Positions 15,042 through 22,510 of a stretch of 30,683 bases of DNA are shown here, one piece after another; positions within the stretch are counted from its first letter, which is position 1, and each line of letters begins with the position of its first letter. The notes under the pieces were generated by a model. The model did not search any database. It saw only the letters and a list, made by a program, of their open reading frames with translations, and was not told the DNA's origin. Origin of the DNA: JALQTD01 sp965657495 (GTDB taxonomy: Bacteria > Bacteroidota > Bacteroidia > Flavobacteriales_D > Sanyastnellaceae); the NCBI GenBank assembly GCA_965657495.1, contig CBFHPD010000036.1, forward strand, positions 1-30,683, written 5' to 3'. Both the position numbers and the translations under genes were made by a program.

Positions 15042-15832
15042 GGAAAGTGGTGGGTTCGTTCGCATGGTGAATCGGAGGGATGGTGATGGATCGCGGAGGG
15101 AAGGTGCTCGCCGCGGGACGTGCGCAGAAGGAAGTCGGCGAGGGCGTCGAGGGCGGCAGGGTCCGTCATGGCGGAATTGCAGACTTCGTGGCCGGCACCA
15201 TGGAAGGCCCAGAGGATGGCGGTTTGGCCTGCCGCTTCCCAGCACCGCTGCAAGGCGCCCCCTCCCTGCAGCACGAAGGCGCCCGGCGCATCGGCCGCGC
15301 ACTGCCGGTGAACCGATTCATCGAAAGGCACCACCGCGTCGCACGTGCCGTGGAACGCCATCAACGGCGGCTGCAATGCAGCGCCCGGTTCCCGGGCCCC
15401 GGAGAAGCTGACCACGGCATCCACCGGCTGGGCTCCAGCCAGCAGGAGGGCCGCTTCCGCCCCGGCCGAGGACCCGCCCACGGCGAGCCACTTGGCCCCG
15501 CGCGCCTGCACGGCACGGCACGCGGCACTGAGGTCTTCCGCTGCCCAAGCCATGGCTTCCCGCTTGTCGGCCACAGGCACATGGCATCCAAAGCCGACCC
15601 CCCGTTGCCGCAAACGGTAGGAAATGGAGGCGACTGACACCCCGCGCGCCGCGAGCCCTTCCGCAAGGTCCACCACAGGAGCGGCCTCCCGGCTGCCTCC
15701 ACTGAAGCCCCCGCCGTGGGCGAAGACGAGCCAAGGAGCGTCGGCATCCTCAGCGGCGTAAAGGTCCATGCGCAGCACGGTTTTATCCCGTTCGGCAAAG
15801 GGAACCGCGCGTTCCACCCCATTGGATTTCAT
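15032..15832 (-). CDS. Alpha/beta hydrolase (esterase-like)
   Basis: Encodes 266 residues from ATG 15832. The fold and catalytic set are readable: oxyanion HGGG (39-42), nucleophile in GGSSAG (Ser122), Asp165 in HGTCDAVVP and His215 in HGAGHEV. This is the HGGG carboxylesterase / dienelactone hydrolase-like group; the substrate is unknown. The last ~25 residues are His- and Ser-rich and probably disordered. Two in-frame starts further upstream (15868 and 15877, adding WPKYVLFALLG) would overlap the divergent TonB-receptor start, so 15832 is preferred with limited certainty. The gene runs into the thioredoxin gene with a short overlap. Confidence 0.82.
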   Translation of the reverse strand: MKSNGVERAVPFAERDKTVLRMDLYAAEDADAPWLVFAHGGGFSGGSREAAPVVDLAEGLAARGVSVASISYRLRQRGVGFGCHVPVADKREAMAWAAEDLSAACRAVQARGAKWLAVGGSSAGAEAALLLAGAQPVDAVVSFSGAREPGAALQPPLMAFHGTCDAVVPFDESVHRQCAADAPGAFVLQGGGALQRCWEAAGQTAILWAFHGAGHEVCNSAMTDPAALDALADFLLRTSRGEHLPSAIHHHPSDSPCERTHHFPCD

Positions 15833-15854
15833 GCCGAGGAGGGCGAAAAGGACG

Positions 15855-15861
15855 TACTTTG
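15855..15861 (+). promoter_or_regulatory. Possible -7 box TACTTTG for the TonB receptor
   Basis: TACTTTG is one base short of TAnnTTTG and ends 5 nt before ATG 15867. Confidence 0.4.
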
Positions 15862-15866
15862 GCCAC

Positions 15867-18311
15867 ATGATGAACATGTTGGTTAAGGTACGCATTTGGC
15901 GGACAGGTGTGCTCGCCGCGGCGCTCTTGTGGGCGGCCATGGGGTGGAGCCAAACCTCTTCAGTCACCGGCACGGTGGTCGACGTGGACGCCCGGTTCCC
16001 GCTTCCAGGAGCCACCGTGGAGCTGTTCCAGTCGGGAGCTGAGGTGCAGTTGGTGGCTACGGATACATCGGGGCAGTTTGCATTCGAGGAGGTACCGGTG
16101 GGCCGTTGGTCGTTGCGGGTGGGGTTTGTAGGGTATGAGCCGTTCGTGCAGGATGCAGTGGAGGTCAACAGCGGGCGGCCGGTGACCGTGGAGGTGGCGC
16201 TGCAAGAATCGCTCGTGGCCCTCGGTGCAGCGGAAGTCCAAGCGGCCGCGGAATCGGATGGGCTGATGAACGAGATGGCCACCGTCAGTGCCCGTTCGTT
16301 CACGGTCGAGGAGACGGACCGGTATGCCGGATCGCGAGGGGACCCCGCGCGGATGGCGAGCAACTTCGCCGGCGTGCAAGGCGCCGACGACAGCCGGAAT
16401 GACATCGTGGTGCGGGGCAACAGTCCGAGCGGCGTGTTGTGGCGGGTTGAAGGCGTGGATTTGCCCAACCCGAACCACTTCAGCATCCCAGGAACAGGGG
16501 GGGGACCGGTGGCCATCCTGAACAACAAGGTCCTGGCGAACAGCGATTTCTTTACGGCGGCGTTCCCGGCGGAGTTCGGGAATTCCACGGCGGCGGTGTT
16601 CGATTTGCGGATGCGGAATGGCAGCACGGACCGCATGGTGCGGAGTGCGCAGTTTGGATTCCTCGGTGCGGAGGCCATGCTGGAAGGGCCCATCAACCGA
16701 GAGAAGCGCTCCAGTTTTTTGGTCAATTACCGGTACAGCAGCGCGGTCATTTTCTCCAAACTCGGCATTGACATCGGCACCAGCGCGGTGCCTTATTACC
16801 AGGACGGTAGCTTCCGGCTGTTCTTCCCGCAAGCCCATGGCGGGGCGTTGGCCTTTTGGGGCATCGGTGGGGTGAGCCAAGTGGACATCATGATCAGCGA
16901 GCAGGAGCGGCCCGAGCGGAACATATACGGGGACAACGACCGCGACCAGTTGTTTGGGTCCGGCACGGGCATAGTCGGGTTGACCTACACCCGGCCCGTG
17001 AATGAGCAGACGTACCTGAAGGCCACGTTGGCGGGCAGCCGCGACCGGCAGGACAGCGAACACAATTTGGTCTACCGCGAACTCCGTGCCGATAGCACCT
17101 ACCGGCTCGACAGCGTGGTGGACTACATGCGCTACCACTTTCACAACAACCGGCTGAGCGCGGCCTTGCATGCTACGACCAAGCGCGACGCGCGGACGAC
17201 CTGGCGGTATGGCTTCAATGTGGACGCGCGGACAGGCGTGTTCAAGGACAGCATCCGCATCGAAGTGGATTCCCTGGCGGCGTTGCAAGGGTGGGAGCGG
17301 CGCTGGGATGCGCGCCAGTTTTCGGCCCTCGTGCAGCCGTTTGTGCAATGGAAGTTCAGGCCCAACGCGAACTGGACGGTTTCGGCCGGCTGGCACCTGC
17401 AATACCAGAGCATTTCGGGGGACTTTTCTTGGTTTGAGCCGCGGCTGGGTGTGCAGCATACGCGGGGAGTCAATCGGTTCACGGGAGGCCTGGGCATCCA
17501 CAGTCAGGTCCAAGCGAGCTACCTCTACGCGTCGAGCAACGGCGAGGCGGCGAACGGCGAATTGTCCATGCCCAACGCGGCCATGGGCATGACGCGCAGT
17601 GGCCATGCGGTCATGGGGTGGAGCCGCCCGCTCGGCGAAGTGTGGTCGATGAAGGCCGAGGTGTATGCCCAGCAGCTTTGGAACATCCCCGTCAGCCAGG
17701 AGCCCAGCGCATTCTCGCTCATCAATTCAGGAGCGGGATTCAGCCGGCTCTTTCCCGACACGCTCGTGAACGAAGGAACAGCGCGCAACCGGGGGGTGGA
17801 GTTGACGGTTTCGCGGGCGTTTCGTGATCGGTGGTTTGTCCTGCTGACGGGCAGTTTGTTTGAGTCCAAATTCACCGGCAGCGACGGCGTTGAGCGGAAC
17901 ACCGACTTCAATGGCGGTTATGCCTGGAACGCCCTCGCGAGCAAGGACTGGCGGTTCAATTCCGCTTGGAGTTTGGTGACGGGGGTGAAGGTGACCATGG
18001 CCGGGGGCAGGCGCTACGGAACCCCGGATGTGGCCGCAAGCAACGCCGCGCGGGAATTGATTTACCTCGATGAGGGATTCAACGAACAGCAATTCGATCC
18101 GTACTTCCGTTTGGACCTCAAAACCAACGTCACGTGGAACCGCCCGGAATCCACCCACCAATTGGGCATCGATTTCGTGAACCTCACCGGCCAACAAAAC
18201 GTGCTGAAACTGACGTACGCCCCCGATGAGTCCGGGGACCCGGAGCGCAGCATCCGGCAAGAATACCAACTGGGCTTCCTGCCGATCTTTTTTTACCGGG
18301 TGGATTTTTAA
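15867..18311 (+). CDS. TonB-dependent outer-membrane receptor with carboxypeptidase-regulatory-like N-terminus
   Basis: Encodes 814 residues (813 from the next ATG). The signal peptide is RIWRTGVLAAALLWAAMGWS. Residues ~33-115 form a carboxypeptidase regulatory-like (CarboxypepD_reg) beta-sandwich: TGTVVDVDARFPLPGATVEL and SLRVGFVGYEPF. The plug follows (RYAGSRGDPARMASNFAGVQ, RNDIVVRGNSPSGVLWRVEG, PAEFGNSTAAVFDLRMRNG). The remainder is a 22-strand-type barrel ending in the outer-membrane signature FLPIFFYRVDF with terminal Phe. It imports an unidentified ligand across the outer membrane using TonB energy. No SusD-like partner is present, so it is not a SusCD glycan system. Its stop overlaps that of the convergent recombinase gene within TTAA. 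Confidence 0.92.
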   Translation: MMNMLVKVRIWRTGVLAAALLWAAMGWSQTSSVTGTVVDVDARFPLPGATVELFQSGAEVQLVATDTSGQFAFEEVPVGRWSLRVGFVGYEPFVQDAVEVNSGRPVTVEVALQESLVALGAAEVQAAAESDGLMNEMATVSARSFTVEETDRYAGSRGDPARMASNFAGVQGADDSRNDIVVRGNSPSGVLWRVEGVDLPNPNHFSIPGTGGGPVAILNNKVLANSDFFTAAFPAEFGNSTAAVFDLRMRNGSTDRMVRSAQFGFLGAEAMLEGPINREKRSSFLVNYRYSSAVIFSKLGIDIGTSAVPYYQDGSFRLFFPQAHGGALAFWGIGGVSQVDIMISEQERPERNIYGDNDRDQLFGSGTGIVGLTYTRPVNEQTYLKATLAGSRDRQDSEHNLVYRELRADSTYRLDSVVDYMRYHFHNNRLSAALHATTKRDARTTWRYGFNVDARTGVFKDSIRIEVDSLAALQGWERRWDARQFSALVQPFVQWKFRPNANWTVSAGWHLQYQSISGDFSWFEPRLGVQHTRGVNRFTGGLGIHSQVQASYLYASSNGEAANGELSMPNAAMGMTRSGHAVMGWSRPLGEVWSMKAEVYAQQLWNIPVSQEPSAFSLINSGAGFSRLFPDTLVNEGTARNRGVELTVSRAFRDRWFVLLTGSLFESKFTGSDGVERNTDFNGGYAWNALASKDWRFNSAWSLVTGVKVTMAGGRRYGTPDVAASNAARELIYLDEGFNEQQFDPYFRLDLKTNVTWNRPESTHQLGIDFVNLTGQQNVLKLTYAPDESGDPERSIRQEYQLGFLPIFFYRVDF

Positions 18312-19258
18312 CGCTTCGTCCGCTCCTTCGGCGGGGCGGCGTTGCCGCTGCGCGGGTGGAACTGCGTGACTTGCTCCCGCAAGAACCGGCGGTCCAAATG
18401 CGTGTAGATTTCGGTGGTTGCGATTTGGGCGTGCCCGAGCATCACCTGCACGGCGCGCAGGTCCGCCCCCGCTTCCACGAGGTGCGTTGCAAAGCTGTGG
18501 CGGAAAGTGTGCGGACTGACGTTCTTCCGAATGCCCGCTTGGATGGCTAACCGGCGGATCATGGTAAAGGCCATCTGCCGGCTTATCCCCCGGCCTTGCC
18601 GCCCGAGGAAGAGGGTGTCTTCGTGTCCCGACGCGGGCGTCAAACCGGAGCGGTAATGGCTCAGGTAGTCGTCGATGGCGTTCATGGCGGTGCTGCCGAT
18701 GGGCACGATGCGTTCCTTGTTGCCCTTGCCGATGATGCGCACTTGGCCGTCGATGAGGTCCACTTGGGACATTTTGAGTTCCACCAATTCGGTCACCCGC
18801 AGGCCGCAGCTGTACATGGTTTCGAGCATGGCCTTGTTCCGAACACCTTCTCGGCGGGACAAATCCACGCTGTCGATCAAGCGCGACACTTCCTCCACGC
18901 TCAACACATCCGGGAGTTTGCGCTGGGCACGGGGGGATTCGACCAACTCCACGGGATCGCCCTCCATGAGGCCTTCCAACCGCAAATACTTGCAAAAGCT
19001 CCGCACGCCACTCAGCATACGGGCTTGGCTGTTGCGCGCCAAACCGCGGTCGTACAAGCTGCCCATAAATTGCTCCACCGTATCCAAGGTGATGCCATCC
19101 GGGGTCTTGATGGATTCTTTCAATTCAGCAAATGCCGAAAACTGTTCGATGTCGCGGATGTACGCCTGAACGGAATTGTGGCTCAAACCACGCTCCAATT
19201 CGAGGTAATTGCGGAAGCCGTTGATGGCTGATTTCCAGTCGGTGTGATTTTCAGCCAT
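18308..19258 (-). CDS. Tyrosine recombinase XerC/XerD
   Basis: Encodes 316 residues. The N-terminal SAM-like core-binding domain (FRNYLELERGLSHNSVQAYI) is followed by the catalytic domain with the expected residues: Arg in GLRVTELVEL, Lys in IIGKGNKERIVP, HTFRHSFATHL (HxxR), and LGHAQIATTEIYTHL (His and nucleophilic Tyr). It fits the housekeeping Xer recombinases that resolve chromosome dimers; whether it is XerC or XerD cannot be settled. ATG 19258 is chosen over 19270 because it forms a TGATG junction with the upstream stop and the product then starts MAENHTDW. No phage or integron features are nearby, so a mobile-element integrase is unlikely. Confidence 0.93.
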   Translation of the reverse strand: MAENHTDWKSAINGFRNYLELERGLSHNSVQAYIRDIEQFSAFAELKESIKTPDGITLDTVEQFMGSLYDRGLARNSQARMLSGVRSFCKYLRLEGLMEGDPVELVESPRAQRKLPDVLSVEEVSRLIDSVDLSRREGVRNKAMLETMYSCGLRVTELVELKMSQVDLIDGQVRIIGKGNKERIVPIGSTAMNAIDDYLSHYRSGLTPASGHEDTLFLGRQGRGISRQMAFTMIRRLAIQAGIRKNVSPHTFRHSFATHLVEAGADLRAVQVMLGHAQIATTEIYTHLDRRFLREQVTQFHPRSGNAAPPKERTKR

Positions 19259-20532
19259 CAGGGAATCCATTGTTGTTGAGCGCGCACAAGGGCTTCTTGT
19301 ACGGTGATGCGTTCTCCCGCGTCGTAGGCGGTGACGAACGGCCCAGGGAATGCGTATCGTGCAGCGAGTTGTTCGCGGTGGTTGCGCGCCAAAGCGTAGG
19401 CGTCAAAGCTGCCCGTGGTGTACTTGATCCAATCTTCGTGCGGTTCCACGTCGACGGTGGAGGCGTAGCCGAACCGTTTGTTGAACCACTTGCCATCCAC
19501 GTGGGTGTGCGCGGCCAAAACTTGCACGCGGAAAGAAATGCCCCGGTCTGGCGCCGGAACCTCAATGGCCACGGGCCCCTCCTCGGGTTCGGGCGCTGCC
19601 GCGGGTTCGGGCACTGCCGCGGTCAAAGCCGGGGTTTCCAACCACCCCTGCGGATCTTCCACTTGGGACCAGTCGAACGCGGGCAAGGCGGGGGCGTGCA
19701 TGGTTTCGCCCACGGCGAATTCTGCATATCCCTGGATTTGGGGCAAACACGTCATGAGGTCGCCCGACAGGCGGTAACTCACTTCAAAAGTCCCCGACCG
19801 GGGCGCATTGTGCCACTGGAAGGCAATCTCCGACTCTTCGCACCGCAACGATGCGCCCATCAGCACGTCGCGCTCGGTGATGCATCCCTCGGGCAGTCGA
19901 TCCACCAACCGCAAAAACCGGTGCTTGGGATGTCCCGTCACGGTGAAATTGACCAAAGCGACCTCGGGCGCTTCGATGACCACCGTGCGGATAACTTCGA
20001 ATTGGTCCGGGTCGAACGGCGGCAACACCTCGGGCACGGGGGCGGGGTCCAAACCTTCTACGAACCACTCTTTCGGTTCGGGCATGAGCGGATTCCCAGC
20101 CAAACTCGCTGAGGCGGAAGCGATGTAGGCGGAGGGGAGCGCCACGTCTTGCCGTTTCCCATCGGAGATGAACGACCAGAGCGGTTCGAAGCTGCCGCCC
20201 GCGAAATGCATTTGGGCCTCCATGCTCAATTTCACCTGGAACACATCAGTGTCCGGGGCGTCCAGCCAGATCAGCTTCACGACGCCGTCGCGGTATTCAA
20301 AAGAGGCTCCTGCGGTTTCGATGGGAGTGAAGTTCAGGTGCTCTGGAACGCGCATGTGCAACCGCGCAAAGCCCCGGGCATCACCCTTGTGGATGGTCCA
20401 TGTGCCAGTAGCGGTCTCGCCCGCCGCCAGTTGGCTGGGAAGGAAGCTTTCTGCATCGATGTGGTTGCCCATTCCTATAAATGCGAACCACGGTTGAAGC
20501 AAGAAAAACAAGAACATGTGAACCAACTGCAT
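19258..20532 (-). CDS. Exported SPOR-domain-containing protein
   Basis: Encodes 424 residues from ATG 20532 (MQLVHMFLFFLLQPWFAFIG, a hydrophobic leader); the longer ORF needs a TTG start. The N-terminal ~200 residues look like a beta-sandwich that I do not recognise. A Pro/Glu/Ala-rich linker (PEPAAAPEPEEGP) leads to a C-terminal SPOR-like domain (~335-424): ISFRVQVLAAHTHVDGKWFN, then WIKYTTGSFDAYALARNHRE and GPFVTAYDAGERITVQEAL. SPOR domains bind denuded peptidoglycan glycans at division sites (family knowledge), so a cell-envelope role is inferred. The stop overlaps the recombinase start (TGATG), so both are co-translated, a pairing that would fit division-linked expression but does not prove it. 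Confidence 0.85.
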   Translation of the reverse strand: MQLVHMFLFFLLQPWFAFIGMGNHIDAESFLPSQLAAGETATGTWTIHKGDARGFARLHMRVPEHLNFTPIETAGASFEYRDGVVKLIWLDAPDTDVFQVKLSMEAQMHFAGGSFEPLWSFISDGKRQDVALPSAYIASASASLAGNPLMPEPKEWFVEGLDPAPVPEVLPPFDPDQFEVIRTVVIEAPEVALVNFTVTGHPKHRFLRLVDRLPEGCITERDVLMGASLRCEESEIAFQWHNAPRSGTFEVSYRLSGDLMTCLPQIQGYAEFAVGETMHAPALPAFDWSQVEDPQGWLETPALTAAVPEPAAAPEPEEGPVAIEVPAPDRGISFRVQVLAAHTHVDGKWFNKRFGYASTVDVEPHEDWIKYTTGSFDAYALARNHREQLAARYAFPGPFVTAYDAGERITVQEALVRAQQQWIP

Positions 20533-20687
20533 GGGCGGGCTTTTGCTGAATCGCAAGCTACAGGCAAGAAGGAGGGGCGTGGGGAGGGGCAGGGTGCACT
20601 TGCAAACATCGAATTGTGGACGTTCAAGGGCGCTGGATCAGGTGCCGGGCAGTTGCTCGACAAATACGAGGGCGAAAAAGTAAGGGC

Positions 20688-20726
20688 AAAAAAAAGGGCC
20701 CTGTCCCAGCGTTCTGGGACAGGACC
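20688..20726 (-). terminator. Rho-independent terminator on the minus strand, no obvious gene upstream
   Basis: A 13-bp stem (20697-20709 with 20714-20726, loop CGTT on the plus strand) is followed on the minus strand by C and eight T. The single non-Watson-Crick pair is G-U when read on the minus strand but C-A on the plus strand, which shows that it is built for leftward transcripts. Confidence 0.85.
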
Positions 20727-20898
20727 AACTTAACCAAATTATCACTTGATGCTTAGCTTGTGCTAAACTCACTTAAAACCGAGCGCAAGGTATGTGTTGG
20801 AAGAGGGTGGTGTTCCGGGGCAGGCGTTAATGTTTTGCACATTGACGTGTTGGTTTTGGTGAAAAGACTTCTTTTGTGGCCACTTGGCATGCGGATGT

Positions 20899-20927
20899 TG
20901 GAAGTAGGGGGAAATGCACTATCTTTG
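20899..20927 (+). promoter_or_regulatory. Promoter TTG-N18-TATCTTTG for ribosomal protein L31
   Basis: TTG at 20899-20901 and a perfect TAnnTTTG box at 20920-20927, 23 nt before ATG 20951, so this transcript has a short leader, unlike the genes with a 4-nt gap. Confidence 0.7.
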
Positions 20928-20950
20928 CCGACCAATTCAGTGCTACCATT

Positions 20951-21208
20951 ATGAAGCAAGGCATCCACCCCGATAATTACCGCATGGTCGTTTTCAAGGA
21001 CATGTCCAACGACTACGCGTTCTTGAGCAAGTCCGCAGCCAACACGAAAGAGACCATCGTTTGGGAGGACGGTAACGAGTACCCCCTCATCAAAGTGGAG
21101 GTGAGCCACAAGTCGCATCCCTTCTACACGGGCAAGGCGCAATTTGTGGATACTGCAGGCCGGATCGACAAGTTCCGCCAGAAGTACGACAAGTTCAAAA
21201 AGAAGTAA
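20951..21208 (+). CDS. rpmE2: 50S ribosomal protein L31 type B
   Basis: Encodes 85 residues: MKQGIHPDNYRMVVFKDMSN at the start, then AANTKETIVWEDGNEYPLIK and VEVSHKSHPFYTGKAQFVDT, ending in a Lys-rich tail (KFRQKYDKFKKK). It contains no cysteine, so it is the zinc-independent B paralogue, which elsewhere replaces zinc-binding L31 under zinc shortage; in many Bacteroidota it is the only copy (family knowledge). The start is fixed by homology; longer in-frame starts cross the promoter. It stands alone between its promoter and a strong terminator. Confidence 0.96.
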   Translation: MKQGIHPDNYRMVVFKDMSNDYAFLSKSAANTKETIVWEDGNEYPLIKVEVSHKSHPFYTGKAQFVDTAGRIDKFRQKYDKFKKK

Positions 21209-21220
21209 TTCCCGCGGGAA
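21209..21220. repeat. 12-bp perfect palindrome TTCCCGCGGGAA
   Basis: It follows the L31 stop codon directly. It has no loop, so it would form at best a weak hairpin; it may be chance or a protein-binding site. Confidence 0.3.
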
Positions 21221-21234
21221 CACTTTGAAGAGAC

Positions 21235-21268
21235 AAAAAAACCGCTTCCGAAAGGAGGCGGTTTTTTT
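21235..21268. terminator. Bidirectional terminator between rpmE2 and the rib gene
   Basis: A 15-bp stem (21235-21249 / 21254-21268) with one G-U pair and a GAAA tetraloop closed by C-G. The A-run and T-run at its ends allow termination from both rpmE2 (plus) and the rib gene (minus). Confidence 0.9.
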
Positions 21269-21310
21269 GTGTCCCGTCGGGCGAGGTACCCGGGCTGAGT
21301 GGCGCGTGGC

Positions 21311-22441
21311 TCAAGCCTTCGCGGCAGGGGCCATCATCGGAGTCAGCGGAATGGTTTCCACGATTTCCAGGCCGTAGCCGATGATGCCGCGTTTGCGCGG
21401 GCGATCGGACAGAAGTTCCATTTTCTTGACTCCTGTGGCGCGGAGGATTTGCGCGCCGATGCCGTAGTCTTTGGAATCCATCGGTGAACTTGGGGCTTGT
21501 TCAGCATTGAGTGCTCGCAAACTCGCGAGGAGGTCGGAGCCGTCTCCAGGGAGTTTGTTGATGACCACGACCACGCCCTTGCCGCGCTGTTGCATGTACT
21601 CCAATGAAGCCCGCAATTCGCGCCCGCGCCCGCCATCGAGGGTCATGAACAGGTCGGAAATGACATCGGTGTGGTGCACCCTAACAGGGACGGGTTCGTC
21701 CGGCTCCCAAGTGCCCATGCTCAAGGCCAAATGCACCACGTCGTTCGTGGTTTGGCGAAACGCGCAGACCTGCAAGGTGCCGTAAGCGGTGCGCACGGTT
21801 TCCGTATGCTCCCGCTTAATCAAGGTGTCGTGCTCCAAGCGATAGGCAATGAGGTCAGCGATGCTGACGAGCTTGAGGCCAAACCGATCCGCCAATTCCC
21901 GGCAAGCCGGGAGCCGTGCCATCGTGCCGTCCTCGTTCATGATTTCCACAATCAACCCGGCGGGTTCAAAACCTGCCAACCGCGCGAAGTCAATGGCGGC
22001 TTCCGTGTGGCCAGCCCGGCGCAGGACCCCCCCACGCTTGGCCCGCAAGGGGAAGATGTGCCCCGGTTTGCCCAGTTCCTCCGAGCGGGTGCCGGGATCG
22101 ATGAGTGCTTCCACCGTCTTCGAGCGGTCGCTCGCGGAGATGCCGGTGGTGCAACCGTGGCCGATCAAATCCACGCTCACCGTGAACGGGGTTTCGTAGG
22201 CCGCGTTGTTGTGCGACACCATCAATTCGAGCCCCAATTCGTCGCAGCGGTCTTCGATGAGCGGCGCGCAAATCAAGCCGCGCCCGTGCGTGGCCATGAA
22301 GTTGATGACTTCCGGGGTGACGTTGCGCGCAGCGGTCAGGAAGTCGCCTTCGTTTTCGCGGTCTTCGTCGTCCACAACGATGATGATTTCGCCGTTGCGG
22401 ATGGCGTCGATGGCTTCTTGAATGGGGTCGAGCAGGCTCAT
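21311..22441 (-). CDS. ribB: 3,4-dihydroxy-2-butanone 4-phosphate synthase fused to a degenerate GTP cyclohydrolase II domain
   Basis: Encodes 376 residues. Residues 1 to ~205 are a complete RibB domain: VVDDEDRENEGDF, ATHGRGLIC, ISASDRSKT, and GHIFPLRAKRGGVLRRAGHT. It makes dihydroxybutanone phosphate from ribulose 5-phosphate for riboflavin synthesis. The second half has the outline of GTP cyclohydrolase II (VRVHHTDVISDLF, YGIGAQILRATGVKKMELLS, IIGYGLEIVETIPL) but lacks the three zinc-binding cysteines of the normal SECLTGD...LRCDCG segment and the QEGRGIGL motif. The cyclohydrolase activity is therefore probably lost and an independent RibA must exist elsewhere. Similar RibB fusions with inactive C-termini are known in other bacteria. 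ATG 22441 follows a -7-like box by 4 nt; the gene is divergent from def. Confidence 0.93.
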   Translation of the reverse strand: MSLLDPIQEAIDAIRNGEIIIVVDDEDRENEGDFLTAARNVTPEVINFMATHGRGLICAPLIEDRCDELGLELMVSHNNAAYETPFTVSVDLIGHGCTTGISASDRSKTVEALIDPGTRSEELGKPGHIFPLRAKRGGVLRRAGHTEAAIDFARLAGFEPAGLIVEIMNEDGTMARLPACRELADRFGLKLVSIADLIAYRLEHDTLIKREHTETVRTAYGTLQVCAFRQTTNDVVHLALSMGTWEPDEPVPVRVHHTDVISDLFMTLDGGRGRELRASLEYMQQRGKGVVVVINKLPGDGSDLLASLRALNAEQAPSSPMDSKDYGIGAQILRATGVKKMELLSDRPRKRGIIGYGLEIVETIPLTPMMAPAAKA

Positions 22442-22445
22442 GCTG

Positions 22446-22453
22446 CGAAGGTA
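22446..22453 (-). promoter_or_regulatory. -7-like box TACCTTCG, 4 nt before ATG 22441
   Basis: On the minus strand TACCTTCG differs from TAnnTTTG at one position and is followed by CAGC and the rib-gene ATG. Confidence 0.5.
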
Positions 22454-22498
22454 GGTTAAACGTGATGCGCGGCGCGCCGATGTGGACGGATTGGGTGG

Positions 22499-22506
22499 TA
22501 AATTCG
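22499..22506 (+). promoter_or_regulatory. -7-like box TAAATTCG, 4 nt before ATG 22511
   Basis: One mismatch to TAnnTTTG, followed by CCCC and the def ATG. The two divergent start codons are 69 bp apart. Confidence 0.5.
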
Positions 22507-22510
22507 CCCC

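Larger units (their letters stand above)
20533..20950. other. 418-bp intergenic region with orphan minus-strand terminator and L31 promoter
   Basis: No convincing protein gene. From left to right it holds the upstream region of the SPOR gene, a strong terminator that faces left (20688-20726), an AT-rich stretch with a small hairpin TTAGC-TTGT-GCTAA (20753-20766), a minus-strand box resembling a -7 element (TACCTTGC, 20792-20785), and the rpmE2 promoter (20899-20927). The leftward terminator has no matching minus-strand gene, so a small RNA of about 100 nt (roughly 20781 to 20688) is possible. Confidence 0.6.

Noticed and set aside
15960..17606. Long minus-strand open frame (548 codons) opposite the TonB receptor
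   Set aside because: It is antisense to a clearly homologous coding sequence; its translation is rich in His, Arg and Pro as expected from the reverse frame of GC-rich DNA and shows no domain.
20760..20954. Possible short plus-strand ORF before L31
   Set aside because: No start signal, overlaps the L31 promoter and has no recognisable features.
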